A stretch of 64,000 nucleotides of DNA. Source: Brachybacterium sp. YJGR34 (GTDB lineage Bacteria > Actinomycetota > Actinomycetes > Actinomycetales > Dermabacteraceae). Below the pieces are notes generated by a model. The model was given only the letters and a program-made list of their open reading frames with translations, searched no databases and was not told the DNA's origin. A program made the position numbers and the translations under genes. This document shows, piece after piece, positions 1 through 8,335 of the stretch. The stretch covers positions 1 through 64,000 of the forward strand of contig NZ_PNFB01000013.1 of the NCBI RefSeq assembly GCF_003347015.1, in the 5' to 3' direction. How positions within the stretch are numbered: position 1 is the first letter of the stretch; the number at the start of each line of letters is the position of its first letter.

Positions 1-396
1 CCGCCCCGGCACTGACAGACGAAACCCCCACCCACTGCAGGGCATCATTCTGTGGACAACCCACCCCGGTGGAGGAACCATGGCCGCACCCCACCACCCC
101 CAGCCACCCGAACCCCAACGACCTGCAAACACACCGACATGCAGACCCAGCCCCGAGAGGACCCGTCGCCCACTGCGTCAACCCCTTCCGCCGAAATGTG
201 GATAACCCGCCCCTATGGAGGAGAAATGACGTTCGGCACCTCCGCTGCCGAACAGCCACCTCTGGCGCACCATTTGACTCGTAGAACATGGGATAGCGGT
301 TCTCGGAGCGGCGGCGAAGCCGTTCACGGCACCGACATCGCCCCGTCCGCTCGGGCACGAGAACAGCGGCGGAGCCGACCGGCTACGCTCCACCGC
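1..396. other. Non-coding stretch with a diverged direct repeat
   Basis: No convincing gene lies here. Two related 32-base units occur at 51-82 and 197-228. Each begins TGTGGA(C/T)AAC, continues with a C-rich block, then a GGAGGA Shine-Dalgarno-like motif and an ATG; about 25 of 32 bases match. The first nine bases of each unit read, on the other strand, as TTGTCCACA and TTATCCACA, which match DnaA-box sequences. The ATG at 80 opens only a 41-codon frame. The ATG at 226 is in frame with the cupin gene, but the residues it would add are arginine-rich and look non-coding. Confidence 0.5.
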
Positions 397-768
397 ATGC
401 CCGACGACATCCGCAATGTGCACACCGCTCTCTCGATGATCACCGAGCCCTGGCAGCCTCACCGACTGACGAGCATCAACGACTACGACGTCAAGGTCGT
501 GAAGCTCCAGGGCGAGTTCACCTGGCACACCCATCCCGAGACCGACGAGCTGTTCCTGGTGCTCAGCGGAGTGCTCACGATCCAGATGCGGGACCGGGAC
601 GTCGTCCTGCACCCGAACGACGTGTACGTCGTCCCCCGCGGCGTCGAGCACTGCCCGATGGCGTCCGAGGAGGTCCACGCGATCCTCATCGAGCCGCAGG
701 GCACGGTCAACACCGGGGACGCCGGCGGCGATCTCACCTCCCCGCTGCGCGAGCTCGACGGGAGCTGA
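397..768 (+). CDS. Small cupin-domain protein
   Basis: A 123-residue single-domain cupin. The beta-barrel metal site is visible as WHTHPETDE (two His and a Glu around residues 45-53), with the later PRGVEHCP segment supplying the third His. Small cupins of this kind bind a metal and act as isomerases, dioxygenases or binding proteins; the substrate cannot be read from sequence. The start at 397 was chosen because the protein then begins where cupins of this type usually do. There is no Shine-Dalgarno there, but TACGCT lies 8 bases upstream, which suits a leaderless message. An in-frame ATG at 226 has a strong GGAGGAG and would add 57 residues of coding-poor sequence. The gene stands alone, convergent with the next gene. 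Confidence 0.8.
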   Translation: MPDDIRNVHTALSMITEPWQPHRLTSINDYDVKVVKLQGEFTWHTHPETDELFLVLSGVLTIQMRDRDVVLHPNDVYVVPRGVEHCPMASEEVHAILIEPQGTVNTGDAGGDLTSPLRELDGS

Positions 769-791
769 CTCCCCCCACGAGCTCCAGGACC

Positions 792-1634
792 TCAGCCGCG
801 CAGCCCTCGATCAGCGAGGTACCCGCGCAGCAGGTGAGGCCAATCGGTCTGGATCGCCGTGGCGCCGACGTCCACGAGGTGCCCCCAGCCCGCGTCCCCG
901 CCCTCGCGCAGCGAGACGTCGTCCGAGTGCTCGAGGTGCAGCCGTGCGCCGTTCTCGAGGTTCAGCGCGTTCAGCAGCACCAGCGGATGACGCGCGGCGA
1001 CCTCGGCGACCCGGGCCGGGTCCGCGAAGGGGTCCGTCGGCTCCGCGGCCAGCAGCTCCGCGCCGATGAGATGGAGCCCGTCGATCGCCTCGACCTCGGC
1101 CAGCTGCTCGGGGGTGCGGACGATCGGGAAGTACAGGAACGGCACCGGATGGTCCGCCAGGGCCGCGAGCGGCTCGACCAGGGGCGGGGACTTCAGCAGC
1201 ACCCGGTCCGCGTGCGGAGCCAGCACGTCCAGCAGGCCCGGCCACAGGCCCCAGGAGCGGTCGATGTTCAGCCACACGTCGGGCAGGGCCTCGAGCAGAT
1301 CCGCGAGGCGATCGGGGCCGGACCGCGTCACCCCGCCCTGCCAGAGGAAACGCAGTTCGTCGATCTCGGCGGCGGGCATGCTGCGCAGGTCGAGCTCGCG
1401 GCCGAAGTGCTTCGCCTCGTAGCCGTGGTGGAAGAGGTAGGGCACGCCGTCGGCCGAGGCGAGGACGTCGAGCTCCACGACGTCGGCCCCGGAGCGCACG
1501 GCACCGATGGCCGCGTGCACCGTGTTGTCTGGGGCGCTGCCCAGGGAGGTGCCGCGATGGGCGATCACCAGCGGCGCGCCGCGCGTGTCGAGGAGGTCGT
1601 CGAAGGCGGCACGGAGCGCGGCGCGGCTGGTCAC
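792..1634 (-). CDS. Glycerophosphodiester phosphodiesterase family protein
   Basis: A 280-residue TIM-barrel GDPD protein. The N-terminal motif VIAHRGTSLGSAPDNT is the usual HRG...PENT signature with Asp in place of Glu, followed by GADVVELDV (metal Glu and Asp) and FHHGYE at the second catalytic His. The family hydrolyses glycerophosphodiesters to glycerol-3-phosphate and an alcohol. No signal peptide is seen, so it is probably cytoplasmic. The GTG start at 1634 has GAGGAG 8 bases upstream; a longer frame to 1763 would add an arginine-rich, coding-poor leader. It is divergent from the oxidoreductase at 1778. The His/Asp variations mean the exact substrate may differ from classical GlpQ. Confidence 0.85.
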   Translation of the reverse strand: MTSRAALRAAFDDLLDTRGAPLVIAHRGTSLGSAPDNTVHAAIGAVRSGADVVELDVLASADGVPYLFHHGYEAKHFGRELDLRSMPAAEIDELRFLWQGGVTRSGPDRLADLLEALPDVWLNIDRSWGLWPGLLDVLAPHADRVLLKSPPLVEPLAALADHPVPFLYFPIVRTPEQLAEVEAIDGLHLIGAELLAAEPTDPFADPARVAEVAARHPLVLLNALNLENGARLHLEHSDDVSLREGGDAGWGHLVDVGATAIQTDWPHLLRGYLADRGLRG

Positions 1635-1777
1635 AGGACAGTCTCCTCGAGGATCGGCGGCAGCGACCAGTCTTCCGCACCGCCGCGCGTCCCGCGCCGG
1701 GTGCTCCCCCTGCGAGATGATGCTCCGAGCGCGGGGCACCCGTACCCCGCCGGCAGCCACCACGAGAGGACCCAGCA

Positions 1778-2821
1778 GTGAGCGTGAAGATCATCCACGT
1801 CGGACTCGGCGGATGGGGAGGCGATTGGGCGCGCACCGCGATCCCGGCCGTCGCCGAGGTCGAGGTGGTCGCGATCGCCGATCCCGACGCGACGACCCTG
1901 CAGACGGTGGGCGCCGCCATCGGCGCGCCCGCCGCGGCCCGGTTCCCGAGCCTCACCGCCGCCCTCGCCCGGGTCGAGGCCGAGGCGGTCGTCATCACCG
2001 CACCGGCGGTGACCCATGCCCCGCTCGCGCTCGAGGCGCTCGAGGCCGGAAAGCACGTCCTGGTCGAGAAGCCCTTCGCGAACACCGCCGAGGAGGCCGC
2101 GACGGCGGCACGGCGCGCGGAGGAGCTGGGGCTGGTGCTCCAGGTCAGCCAGAACTACCGCAACTATCCGGCGCCGCGGACGGTCCAGCGTCTGCTGCAG
2201 GAGGGGGTGCTCGGGGAGCTCGCGGGCATCAGCATCGACTTCCGCCAGTGGGACAACGACCGGCCCTTCGAGGACCACCCGCACTACCGCTTCCCGCACC
2301 CCATGATCAATGACATGGCCATCCACCACTTCGACCTGCTGCGCAAGGTCACCGGCCAGGAGGCGGCGCGGGTCTACACCAAGGTCAAGGATCCCTCGTA
2401 CAGCAAGTACGTCGAAGAGGCCTCCGCCGTGATGACGATCGAGATGACCGACGGCCTCGTGGTCAGCTACCGCGGCAGCTGGCTGAGCCGCGGGGAGCCC
2501 ACGCCGTGGGCCGGGGAGTGGCGCATCACCGGTGAGCACGGAGAGCTCTTCTTCACCAGCCGCGGGGGTGGGGGTGCCGCGGACCCCGCGCACGCGGACC
2601 TCGTCACGCTGCGCCGTCCCGGCGCCCGACCGGAGCCCGTGGCGCTCGAGGCCCAGGAGCTCTACGGGCGCTCCGCCGGGCTCGCTCTGTTCGCCCGCGC
2701 GATCCGGACCGGCGGCGTCCCGGAGACGGTGGGATCGGCGAATCTCGGCAGCCTCGCCCTCATGGAGGCGGCCGGACGCTCCGCGGCCTCGGGCAGGGTC
2801 GAGGACGTCCTCCTGCCCTGA
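1778..2821 (+). CDS. Gfo/Idh/MocA family oxidoreductase
   Basis: A 347-residue NAD(P)-dependent sugar or inositol dehydrogenase-type protein. The N-terminal Rossmann fold starts IIHVGLGGWGGDW; the family motif EKP appears as LVEKPFA near residue 95, and the active-site helix reads NDMAIHHFDLL. Family members oxidise or isomerise sugars, inositols and related polyols in the cytosol. The GTG start is preceded by GAGAGGA 7 bases upstream. It is divergent from the GDPD gene (143-bp gap) and convergent with a second Gfo/Idh gene, with a strong terminator between. It is a different branch from the other two Gfo/Idh proteins in this window. The substrate is unknown. Confidence 0.85.
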   Translation: MSVKIIHVGLGGWGGDWARTAIPAVAEVEVVAIADPDATTLQTVGAAIGAPAAARFPSLTAALARVEAEAVVITAPAVTHAPLALEALEAGKHVLVEKPFANTAEEAATAARRAEELGLVLQVSQNYRNYPAPRTVQRLLQEGVLGELAGISIDFRQWDNDRPFEDHPHYRFPHPMINDMAIHHFDLLRKVTGQEAARVYTKVKDPSYSKYVEEASAVMTIEMTDGLVVSYRGSWLSRGEPTPWAGEWRITGEHGELFFTSRGGGGAADPAHADLVTLRRPGARPEPVALEAQELYGRSAGLALFARAIRTGGVPETVGSANLGSLALMEAAGRSAASGRVEDVLLP

Positions 2822-2837
2822 GGGGCCGCCCGCGCAC

Positions 2838-2883
2838 AGCGGCCCCCGCCGGTCCCGGTCTCCCGGGTCCGACGGGGGCCGCT
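2838..2883. terminator. Bidirectional hairpin terminator
   Basis: Perfect 11-bp outer stem (AGCGGCCCCCG at 2838-2848 pairing with CGGGGGCCGCT at 2873-2883). The loop holds a second stem, CCCGG/CCGGG. It sits between the convergent stops at 2821 and 2898, so it can serve both genes. Confidence 0.8.
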
Positions 2884-2897
2884 CCCTGCGGCGCGAC

Positions 2898-4019
2898 TCA
2901 GAGCGTCGCGGAGAAGGGGTCGAAGTCCACCGGGACGGGCGGGACCGTCTCGACGGAGCTGTCCACCGTCACGAACTCGCCGCTCGCGGCGGATTCCTCG
3001 GCCGAGAGCATCACGTCGAGCACGTGATAGCCGAGCTCGCCGCTGGCCACGTGGGGGCGGTCCTCGGCGATGGCGCGGACCATGTCCAGCAGGCCCATGC
3101 CGCGGCCGACGACCACGCCCTCCTGCGGGACCTCGATCCACGACTGCTCCGGCGGCGCCTCGCCGAAGGACTCGAAGGGCTTCACGTACGCGATCCGTCC
3201 CTCGAACATGTTGGGATCGGGCACGACGAGCGAGCCTTCGGTGCCGTGGATCTCGACGATGCCCTGGCGGGCCAGGGGCGAGTCGAAGCTGACCAGGGAG
3301 GTGCCGGTCTGGCCGGCCTCGAACTGGGTGAGCACCGAGATGGTCGAGGGCGTCTCGACCGGGAAGGTCTGCCCGGCGTCCGGACCCACCTGGATCCGGC
3401 GCTCCTCCTGGGCGCGCAGGCCCATCGCGGCGACCTTGTCCACCGAGCCCAGCAGGCTCACCAGGGCGGTGAAGTAGTACGGGCCGATGTCCAGCAGCGG
3501 GCCCGCGCCCTTGGCGAAGAGGAAGGCGGGGTTGGGGTGGAAGACCTCGGGACCCTGCCACTGCATGGAGGTCTGGGCGAACAGCGGGCGTCCGATGGTG
3601 CCCTTGGCGATCTCGCGCTTGGCGGTCTGCACGCCGGGGCCGAGCACCGTATCCGGCGCGCAGCCCACCCGCAGACCGGCCTCGTCGGCCGCCGCGAGCA
3701 GCGCCGAGGTGGACTCGCGGTCCAGACCCAGCGGCTTCTCGGTCCACACGTGCTTGCCCGCGGCGATCGCCGCGGAGGAGATCTCCGCGTGCACGGCGGG
3801 GATGGTGAGGTTGACGACGACCTGCACGCCGGGGTGGTCGAGCACGTCCTGCGCGGTGCCGTGCGCGGGCACGCCGTGCTTCTCCGCCTGGCTGCGGGCG
3901 CGCTCGGTGTCGAGATCGCCGAGGATCAGGACCTCGACGTCCGGGAACGAGGCGAGGTTCTCGAGGTAGGTGTCGGAGATGACGCCGACGCCGATGAAGC
4001 CGACTCCGACGGCGCTCAT
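2898..4019 (-). CDS. Gfo/Idh/MocA family oxidoreductase
   Basis: A 373-residue dehydrogenase of the Gfo/Idh/MocA family. The nucleotide-binding motif is VGFIGVGVISDTY at the N terminus, the family EKP motif reads VWTEKPLG, and the active-site segment reads LLDIGPYYFTAL. The start ATG overlaps the stop of the upstream isomerase gene by four bases (ATGA), so the two are translationally coupled. Oxidoreductase plus TIM-barrel isomerase is the usual pair for inositol or sugar-acid breakdown. The TetR regulator divergent from this pair probably controls it. The substrate is not readable. Confidence 0.87.
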   Translation of the reverse strand: MSAVGVGFIGVGVISDTYLENLASFPDVEVLILGDLDTERARSQAEKHGVPAHGTAQDVLDHPGVQVVVNLTIPAVHAEISSAAIAAGKHVWTEKPLGLDRESTSALLAAADEAGLRVGCAPDTVLGPGVQTAKREIAKGTIGRPLFAQTSMQWQGPEVFHPNPAFLFAKGAGPLLDIGPYYFTALVSLLGSVDKVAAMGLRAQEERRIQVGPDAGQTFPVETPSTISVLTQFEAGQTGTSLVSFDSPLARQGIVEIHGTEGSLVVPDPNMFEGRIAYVKPFESFGEAPPEQSWIEVPQEGVVVGRGMGLLDMVRAIAEDRPHVASGELGYHVLDVMLSAEESAASGEFVTVDSSVETVPPVPVDFDPFSATL

Positions 4020-4840
4020 GCCACGAACCCGCCCTCGACCAGGAAGCGGTAGCTGTCCGCGATGTCCTCGAAGACGTCGCCCGGGGCGTGGTCGTACTCG
4101 ATGACGGCGTACTTGACGTTCGTGGCGGCCTCGAGGGCCTCCTTGGTGGGCACGTCGCCCTCGCCCGCGTGGCGCTGGTCCAGGCTGTCCGAGGAGAACT
4201 TCGGCGCATCCGGCGCGAAGGGGTTCGAGGCCGGGGCGACGCCGTCCTTGACGTGGACGGCGACGAGACGGTCGCCGACCTCCTTGACCAGCGAGACGAC
4301 GTCCTGACCGCCGACGAGGGCCCAGAACAGGTCCAGCTCGATCTCGACGGCGGGCTCGGCCAGCTCCAGGAAGCGCTGGTAGGCGGTCCGGCCGTCGAAG
4401 GACGCCAGGAACTCCTGGGCATGGTTGTGGTAGCCGACGGTGAGGCCGAACTCCTTGGCCTTCTCGGAGGCGGTGTTGAGGCGCTCGGCGATGTCCTTCA
4501 CGCCGTCCTCGGTGAGCCAGCGCTCGGTGGGGACCATCGGGTCGATGACGGTCTTCATGCCGATCTCGGCGGCGGCCTCGAAGACGACCTCGTTCGAGGG
4601 GGTCGGGATGGAGCCGTCCGGGGTCCACAGCTCATCCGAGAGCAGCGGGGCGTGGCCGGTGGGCGAGGTCAGGCCGGCCTTGTCCAGGGCGGTGCGGATC
4701 TCCTTCGGGCGGCGGACGAAGTCGAAGGCCTCGACGGTGCGCAGGCCGATCCCGGCCAGTCGGTCGAGGGAGCCATCCATGTCCGCGGAGAACTCGGCGG
4801 CCAGCGAGTAGAGCTGGACGGAAGCGATGGGCAATGCCAC
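4016..4840 (-). CDS. Sugar phosphate isomerase/epimerase (xylose isomerase-like TIM barrel)
   Basis: A 274-residue AP-endonuclease-2/IolE-type TIM barrel. Diagnostic segments include TVGYHNHAQEF (metal-binding His), VEIELDLFWAL (Glu and Asp ligands), LVAVHVKDG (His) and YAVIEYDHAP (Glu). Such proteins isomerise or dehydrate sugars and inositol intermediates using Mn or similar metals. The GTG start at 4840 is preceded by AGGTG. It is the first gene of a two-gene operon with the oxidoreductase, whose start it overlaps by four bases. An imperfect palindrome at 4919-4945, between this gene and a divergent TetR gene, is a likely operator. Confidence 0.87.
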   Translation of the reverse strand: MALPIASVQLYSLAAEFSADMDGSLDRLAGIGLRTVEAFDFVRRPKEIRTALDKAGLTSPTGHAPLLSDELWTPDGSIPTPSNEVVFEAAAEIGMKTVIDPMVPTERWLTEDGVKDIAERLNTASEKAKEFGLTVGYHNHAQEFLASFDGRTAYQRFLELAEPAVEIELDLFWALVGGQDVVSLVKEVGDRLVAVHVKDGVAPASNPFAPDAPKFSSDSLDQRHAGEGDVPTKEALEAATNVKYAVIEYDHAPGDVFEDIADSYRFLVEGGFVA

Positions 4841-4918
4841 AGGGCACCTACTTTCGAGAAGGGGGTGGTCGCCCACGTGCCGCGCATCACGGCGAGGGCG
4901 TGGATCGCAATCTATCAC

Positions 4919-4945
4919 GCAAACCCTCCACGCGGAGGTTTCTGC
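4919..4945. promoter_or_regulatory. Candidate TetR operator
   Basis: Imperfect inverted repeat with arms GCAAACC (4919-4925) and GGTTTcTGC (4937-4945); alternatively AAACCCTCC/GGAGGTTT. It lies in the 123-bp gap between the divergent isomerase and TetR genes, 79 bp from the isomerase start and 19 bp from the TetR start. That position would let the regulator repress both itself and the operon. Confidence 0.55.
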
Positions 4946-4963
4946 GCGGCTAGCATCAGCCCC

Positions 4964-5614
4964 ATGGTCGAGACGGAGAAGTCGCATCCCGAGAGCCCCG
5001 CCGAGCGGCGCGGGACGCCCGCGGTCATCGGCCGCGCGGGCTCCTACAGCAAGGGCGTCGCCCGGCGGCAGGAGATCCTCGATCGAGCGATCGAGGTCTT
5101 CAGCGAGCGCGGGGCGGAGGGCACCTCCCTGCGGCAGATCGCGAGCGCGATCGGCGTCTCCCATGCCGCGCTGCTGCACTACTTCTCCTCCCGCGAACAG
5201 CTGCTGGTGGCGGTCTACGAGCAGGCGGAATCGCGGCGGGACACCTCGCGGATGTACGGGGACTCGATCTCCGCCGTCGATGTGCTGGTCAAGGCCGCGA
5301 TGATCAACCTGGGCGTCCCCGGGATGGTCGAGCTGTACACGACCCTGGTCGCCACCTCCCTCGCGGTCGAGGGCTCCCCGGCCCACACCTTCTTCCGCGA
5401 CCGCTTCGCGCGGATCCGGGAGGAGCTCACCGAACGGCTCGGCATGGAGCAGGCCGCAGGGCGCGTGCGGCGGGACGTGGATCCCTCCGACATCGCGGCG
5501 CTGCTCATCTCCGCCTCCGACGGCCTCCAGATCCAATGGCTGCTCGAACCCTCGATCGAGCTCGAGCGCACCCTGGAGACCTTCTCGGTGCTGCTGGCCC
5601 CGCCTACCGCTTGA
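4964..5614 (+). CDS. TetR/AcrR family transcriptional regulator
   Basis: A 216-residue TetR protein. The DNA-binding domain spans about residues 33-85, with ILDRAIEVFSERGAEGTS then the recognition helix IASAIGVSHAALLHYF. The C-terminal ligand-binding domain is all-helical. The start follows the inverted repeat at 4919-4945. It is divergent from the isomerase/oxidoreductase operon, which it most likely represses until a sugar-derived inducer binds. Its 3' end overlaps the end of the convergent ABC ATPase gene by 11 bases, so no terminator separates them. Confidence 0.88.
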   Translation: MVETEKSHPESPAERRGTPAVIGRAGSYSKGVARRQEILDRAIEVFSERGAEGTSLRQIASAIGVSHAALLHYFSSREQLLVAVYEQAESRRDTSRMYGDSISAVDVLVKAAMINLGVPGMVELYTTLVATSLAVEGSPAHTFFRDRFARIREELTERLGMEQAAGRVRRDVDPSDIAALLISASDGLQIQWLLEPSIELERTLETFSVLLAPPTA

Positions 5615-6428
5615 GGCTCCCGCGCAGGTCCGGCACATCGGCGAGCAGCCGGCGGGTGTACTCGGCCTGCGGCGAGAAGATCACCTCCTCAGTGCTGCCG
5701 CGCTCGACGACGCGGCCCCGCTCCATGACCGCGACCCGGTCCGCCAGGTAGCAGGCCTGACCGATGTCGTGGGTGATGAACAGGACCGTGAGCCCCAGAT
5801 CGTTCTTGAGGTCGTGGAGCACGTTGAGCACGTTCACCCGCAGCGTGGCATCGAGCATGCTCGTGGCCTCGTCCGCGAGCAGCACCTTGGGCCGCATCAT
5901 GAGCGCCCGCGCGATCATGACGCGCTGGCGCTGCCCGCCGGACATCTGGTGGGGGAACTTGTGCAGGACCTCCTGGGGCCGCATGTCCACGTAGCCCAGG
6001 CACTCCTCGATGAGCGCATCGGCCTCGTCCTTCGGGACCTGGGCGAGCGCGAGTCCGCGGCGCAGCAGCGAGCCGACGGTGAAGAACTGGTTGAAGGAGG
6101 CGAAGGGGTCCTGGAAGACGGCCTGCACCTCGGTCCAGTACTCGCGCAGCGCGCGACCCCGCAGCGAGGTGACGTCCTGGCCGCGGTAGGAGATCGTCCC
6201 CGAGGTCACCGGCATCAGCCGCAGCAGCATCCGCGCCAGGGTCGACTTGCCCGAGCCGGACTCCCCCACCACCGCGAGCACGCTCGAGGCGGGGAAGTCG
6301 AGGCTCACGTCGTCGACGGCGGTGATGGTGGAGCCCGCGACGCTGAACTCCTTGGTGACGTCGCGGCACGACAGCATGATCTCGCCGGTGCTGCGACTGC
6401 GGGTGATGGTCTCGTCCTGGGCGTTCAC
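5604..6428 (-). CDS. Dpp/Opp-type ABC transporter ATP-binding protein (DppF-like)
   Basis: A 274-residue ATPase. Walker A GESGSGKST is at residues 55-63, the signature SGGQRQR at 163-169 and Walker B LLADEATS at 183-190. The C-terminal segment EYTRRLLADVPDL is the short tail found in peptide/nickel-type ATPases. It powers the importer formed by the binding protein at 9356 and the permeases at 8336 and 7336, together with the second ATPase. The GTG start overlaps the upstream stop (GTGA). It is the last gene of a five-gene block. Confidence 0.9.
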   Translation of the reverse strand: MNAQDETITRSRSTGEIMLSCRDVTKEFSVAGSTITAVDDVSLDFPASSVLAVVGESGSGKSTLARMLLRLMPVTSGTISYRGQDVTSLRGRALREYWTEVQAVFQDPFASFNQFFTVGSLLRRGLALAQVPKDEADALIEECLGYVDMRPQEVLHKFPHQMSGGQRQRVMIARALMMRPKVLLADEATSMLDATLRVNVLNVLHDLKNDLGLTVLFITHDIGQACYLADRVAVMERGRVVERGSTEEVIFSPQAEYTRRLLADVPDLRGSLKR

Positions 6429-7339
6429 GGGGCGCCCACCTCCTCGGGGTTCGGGCCGGCGCCGGCCGTGAAGCGTGCCGCCCCGCGGGCGCGGGTCTCG
6501 TGGCTCGGGTCGAGCACCGAGGACAGCAGCGTGCGGGTGTAGGGGTGCTGGGGGTCCTCGACCAGCTGCCGGGTGGGGCCGGACTCGACGATCTGCCCCG
6601 CGTTCATGATCGCCAGCCTGTCGGAGACCTGCGAGAGGACCGGCAGGTCATGGGTCACGAAGACGACGCCGGACATGATGCGCTGGTCGACCATCTCCAG
6701 CAGCATCTCCACCAGCATCCGCTGGCTGGAGACGTCCAGGGCGGAGGTCGGCTCGTCGGCGATCAGCAGGCGGGGATTCTGCAGCGTGGAGATCACGGTG
6801 ATCATGCGCTGCTTCATCCCGCCGGAGAGCTGATGGGCGTAGGAGTCCAGCGCCCGCACCGGCATGTCCAGCATCGTCAGCCGCTCCCGCGCGAGGTCCA
6901 GCGCCTCGTCCTTGCTGATCCGCGGGTCGTGCGCCCGCATCACGTCCCGGACCAGCGAGCTGATCCGCAGCGTGGGGCTGATGGAGTTCATCGCGCCCTG
7001 CGGGAGCATCGAGACGGTCCGTCCCCGGTAGGGGCGGTGCCGTGCGACGTCGGCCGTCGAGAGGGTCGAGAGGTCGATGTCGTCCCCGTCGATCTCGAGG
7101 GTTCCGGACAGGACGTACAGCGGCGGCACGGCGATCATCGCCAGGGCGTTGCCCAGAGTGGTCTTACCGCAGCCGGACTCCCCGGCCAGTCCCAGGATCT
7201 CGCCGTCGCCCAGCTCGATCGAGACGCCGTCGACGGCCGTGAAGTCCGTCTCCCCGCCGCCGTAGACGCAGCGGATGTTGCGGGCCCGGGCGAGCGTGCC
7301 CCCGGTGGAGCCGGCCGGCTCCGGATTCTCGGTGCTCAT
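6425..7339 (-). CDS. Dpp/Opp-type ABC transporter ATP-binding protein (DppD-like)
   Basis: A 304-residue ATPase. Walker A GESGCGKTT is at residues 53-61, the signature LSGGMKQR at 171-178 and Walker B LIADEPTS at 192-199. The C-terminal QHPYTRTLLSSV segment is typical of the DppD/OppD branch. It pairs with the DppF-like ATPase downstream. The ATG at 7339 was chosen over a longer frame because it overlaps the upstream permease stop by four bases. Substrates of this family range from peptides to nickel, opines and metallophores. Confidence 0.9.
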   Translation of the reverse strand: MSTENPEPAGSTGGTLARARNIRCVYGGGETDFTAVDGVSIELGDGEILGLAGESGCGKTTLGNALAMIAVPPLYVLSGTLEIDGDDIDLSTLSTADVARHRPYRGRTVSMLPQGAMNSISPTLRISSLVRDVMRAHDPRISKDEALDLARERLTMLDMPVRALDSYAHQLSGGMKQRMITVISTLQNPRLLIADEPTSALDVSSQRMLVEMLLEMVDQRIMSGVVFVTHDLPVLSQVSDRLAIMNAGQIVESGPTRQLVEDPQHPYTRTLLSSVLDPSHETRARGAARFTAGAGPNPEEVGAP

Positions 7340-8334
7340 GCGGGATCTCCTGCTCTGCTGCTCTCGGGGGTGGTCTCCGCAGGATCCTCCTGCTCGGCGA
7401 GCCGTCGCGCCTCCTCGGCGCGGCGCGCCGCGGCCTGCTTCATCTGCTTGCGCTTGCCGCGGCGCAGCCGTGGGTTGAACACCTCGTCGAGGCTCGCCTG
7501 CAGCAGCAGGAAGCCGAAGGAGACGAGGGTCAGCACGATCGTCGGCGGGAGGAAGGCCCACCAGGCGCCCGAGGCGACGGCCTGGAAGGCCAGTGCCCAG
7601 TGCAGCTGGGTGCCCAGGGAGTTCGCTCCCGAGGGCCCCAGGCCCAGCATCGAGAGCGCCGCCTCGGCGAGGATGGCGCCGGCGACCTGCAGCACGAAGG
7701 CCATCACCGCGTAGGACAGGATGTAGGGCAGGACGTCCTTGACGAGGATGCCGCCCAGGCGGGCCCCGGAGAGCCGGGCGACGTCGATGTGCTCGCGGGT
7801 CGCGACCGAGGACGCCTGGGCGCGCACGGCGCGGGCCGTCCAGGGCCACGAGGTGATGCCGATGACCACGGCGAGGGACCAGATGGTGCTCTGCGGCAGC
7901 GACACCGAGATGAGGATCAGCACCACGATCGCGGGGATCGCGAGCACCACGTTGGTGACGCCCATCAGCAGCTCCTCGAACCAGCCGCCCACATACCCGG
8001 CGAGCAGGCCGATGGTCACGCCGATGGTGGTGGCCACGGAGCCGGCCACGAGACCGATGATGAGGGAGGTACGGGTACCGGCCATGAGGACGGCGAGCAC
8101 GTCGTGCCCGAAGTTGTCCGTCCCCAGCGGCAGCCCGCTGCTCGGGGCGTCGTAGAGCGAGCCGACCTTCTCCCCCGGCCCCGTGGGATAGACCAGGCCG
8201 GCCATGCCCAGGGCGATCACGAAGACCACCAGGACCAGGGCCACCCAGAACCGTGCGGAGAAGTTGAAGGAGCGCAGCGTGTTGGCGCGGGGGGCGGCCG
8301 TCTCCTCGGCCATGGAGGTGTTCACGGTGCTCAT
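7336..8334 (-). CDS. Dpp/Opp-type ABC permease (DppC-like)
   Basis: A 332-residue inner-membrane permease. An N-terminal tail is followed by a transmembrane helix and the large extracytoplasmic loop typical of DppC (PLGTDNFGHDVLAVLMAGTR), then five more helices with the ATPase-contacting loop around VARLSGARLGGI. The C terminus is long, basic and alanine-rich. It overlaps the downstream ATPase start by four bases and follows the DppB-like gene by one base. Confidence 0.9.
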   Translation of the reverse strand: MSTVNTSMAEETAAPRANTLRSFNFSARFWVALVLVVFVIALGMAGLVYPTGPGEKVGSLYDAPSSGLPLGTDNFGHDVLAVLMAGTRTSLIIGLVAGSVATTIGVTIGLLAGYVGGWFEELLMGVTNVVLAIPAIVVLILISVSLPQSTIWSLAVVIGITSWPWTARAVRAQASSVATREHIDVARLSGARLGGILVKDVLPYILSYAVMAFVLQVAGAILAEAALSMLGLGPSGANSLGTQLHWALAFQAVASGAWWAFLPPTIVLTLVSFGFLLLQASLDEVFNPRLRRGKRKQMKQAAARRAEEARRLAEQEDPAETTPESSRAGDPA

Positions 8335-8335
8335 G

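Noticed and set aside
226..396. Longer cupin start at ATG 226 with a good ribosome site
   Set aside because: It would add 57 residues with arginine-rich, coding-poor composition absent from small cupins; kept only as a note.
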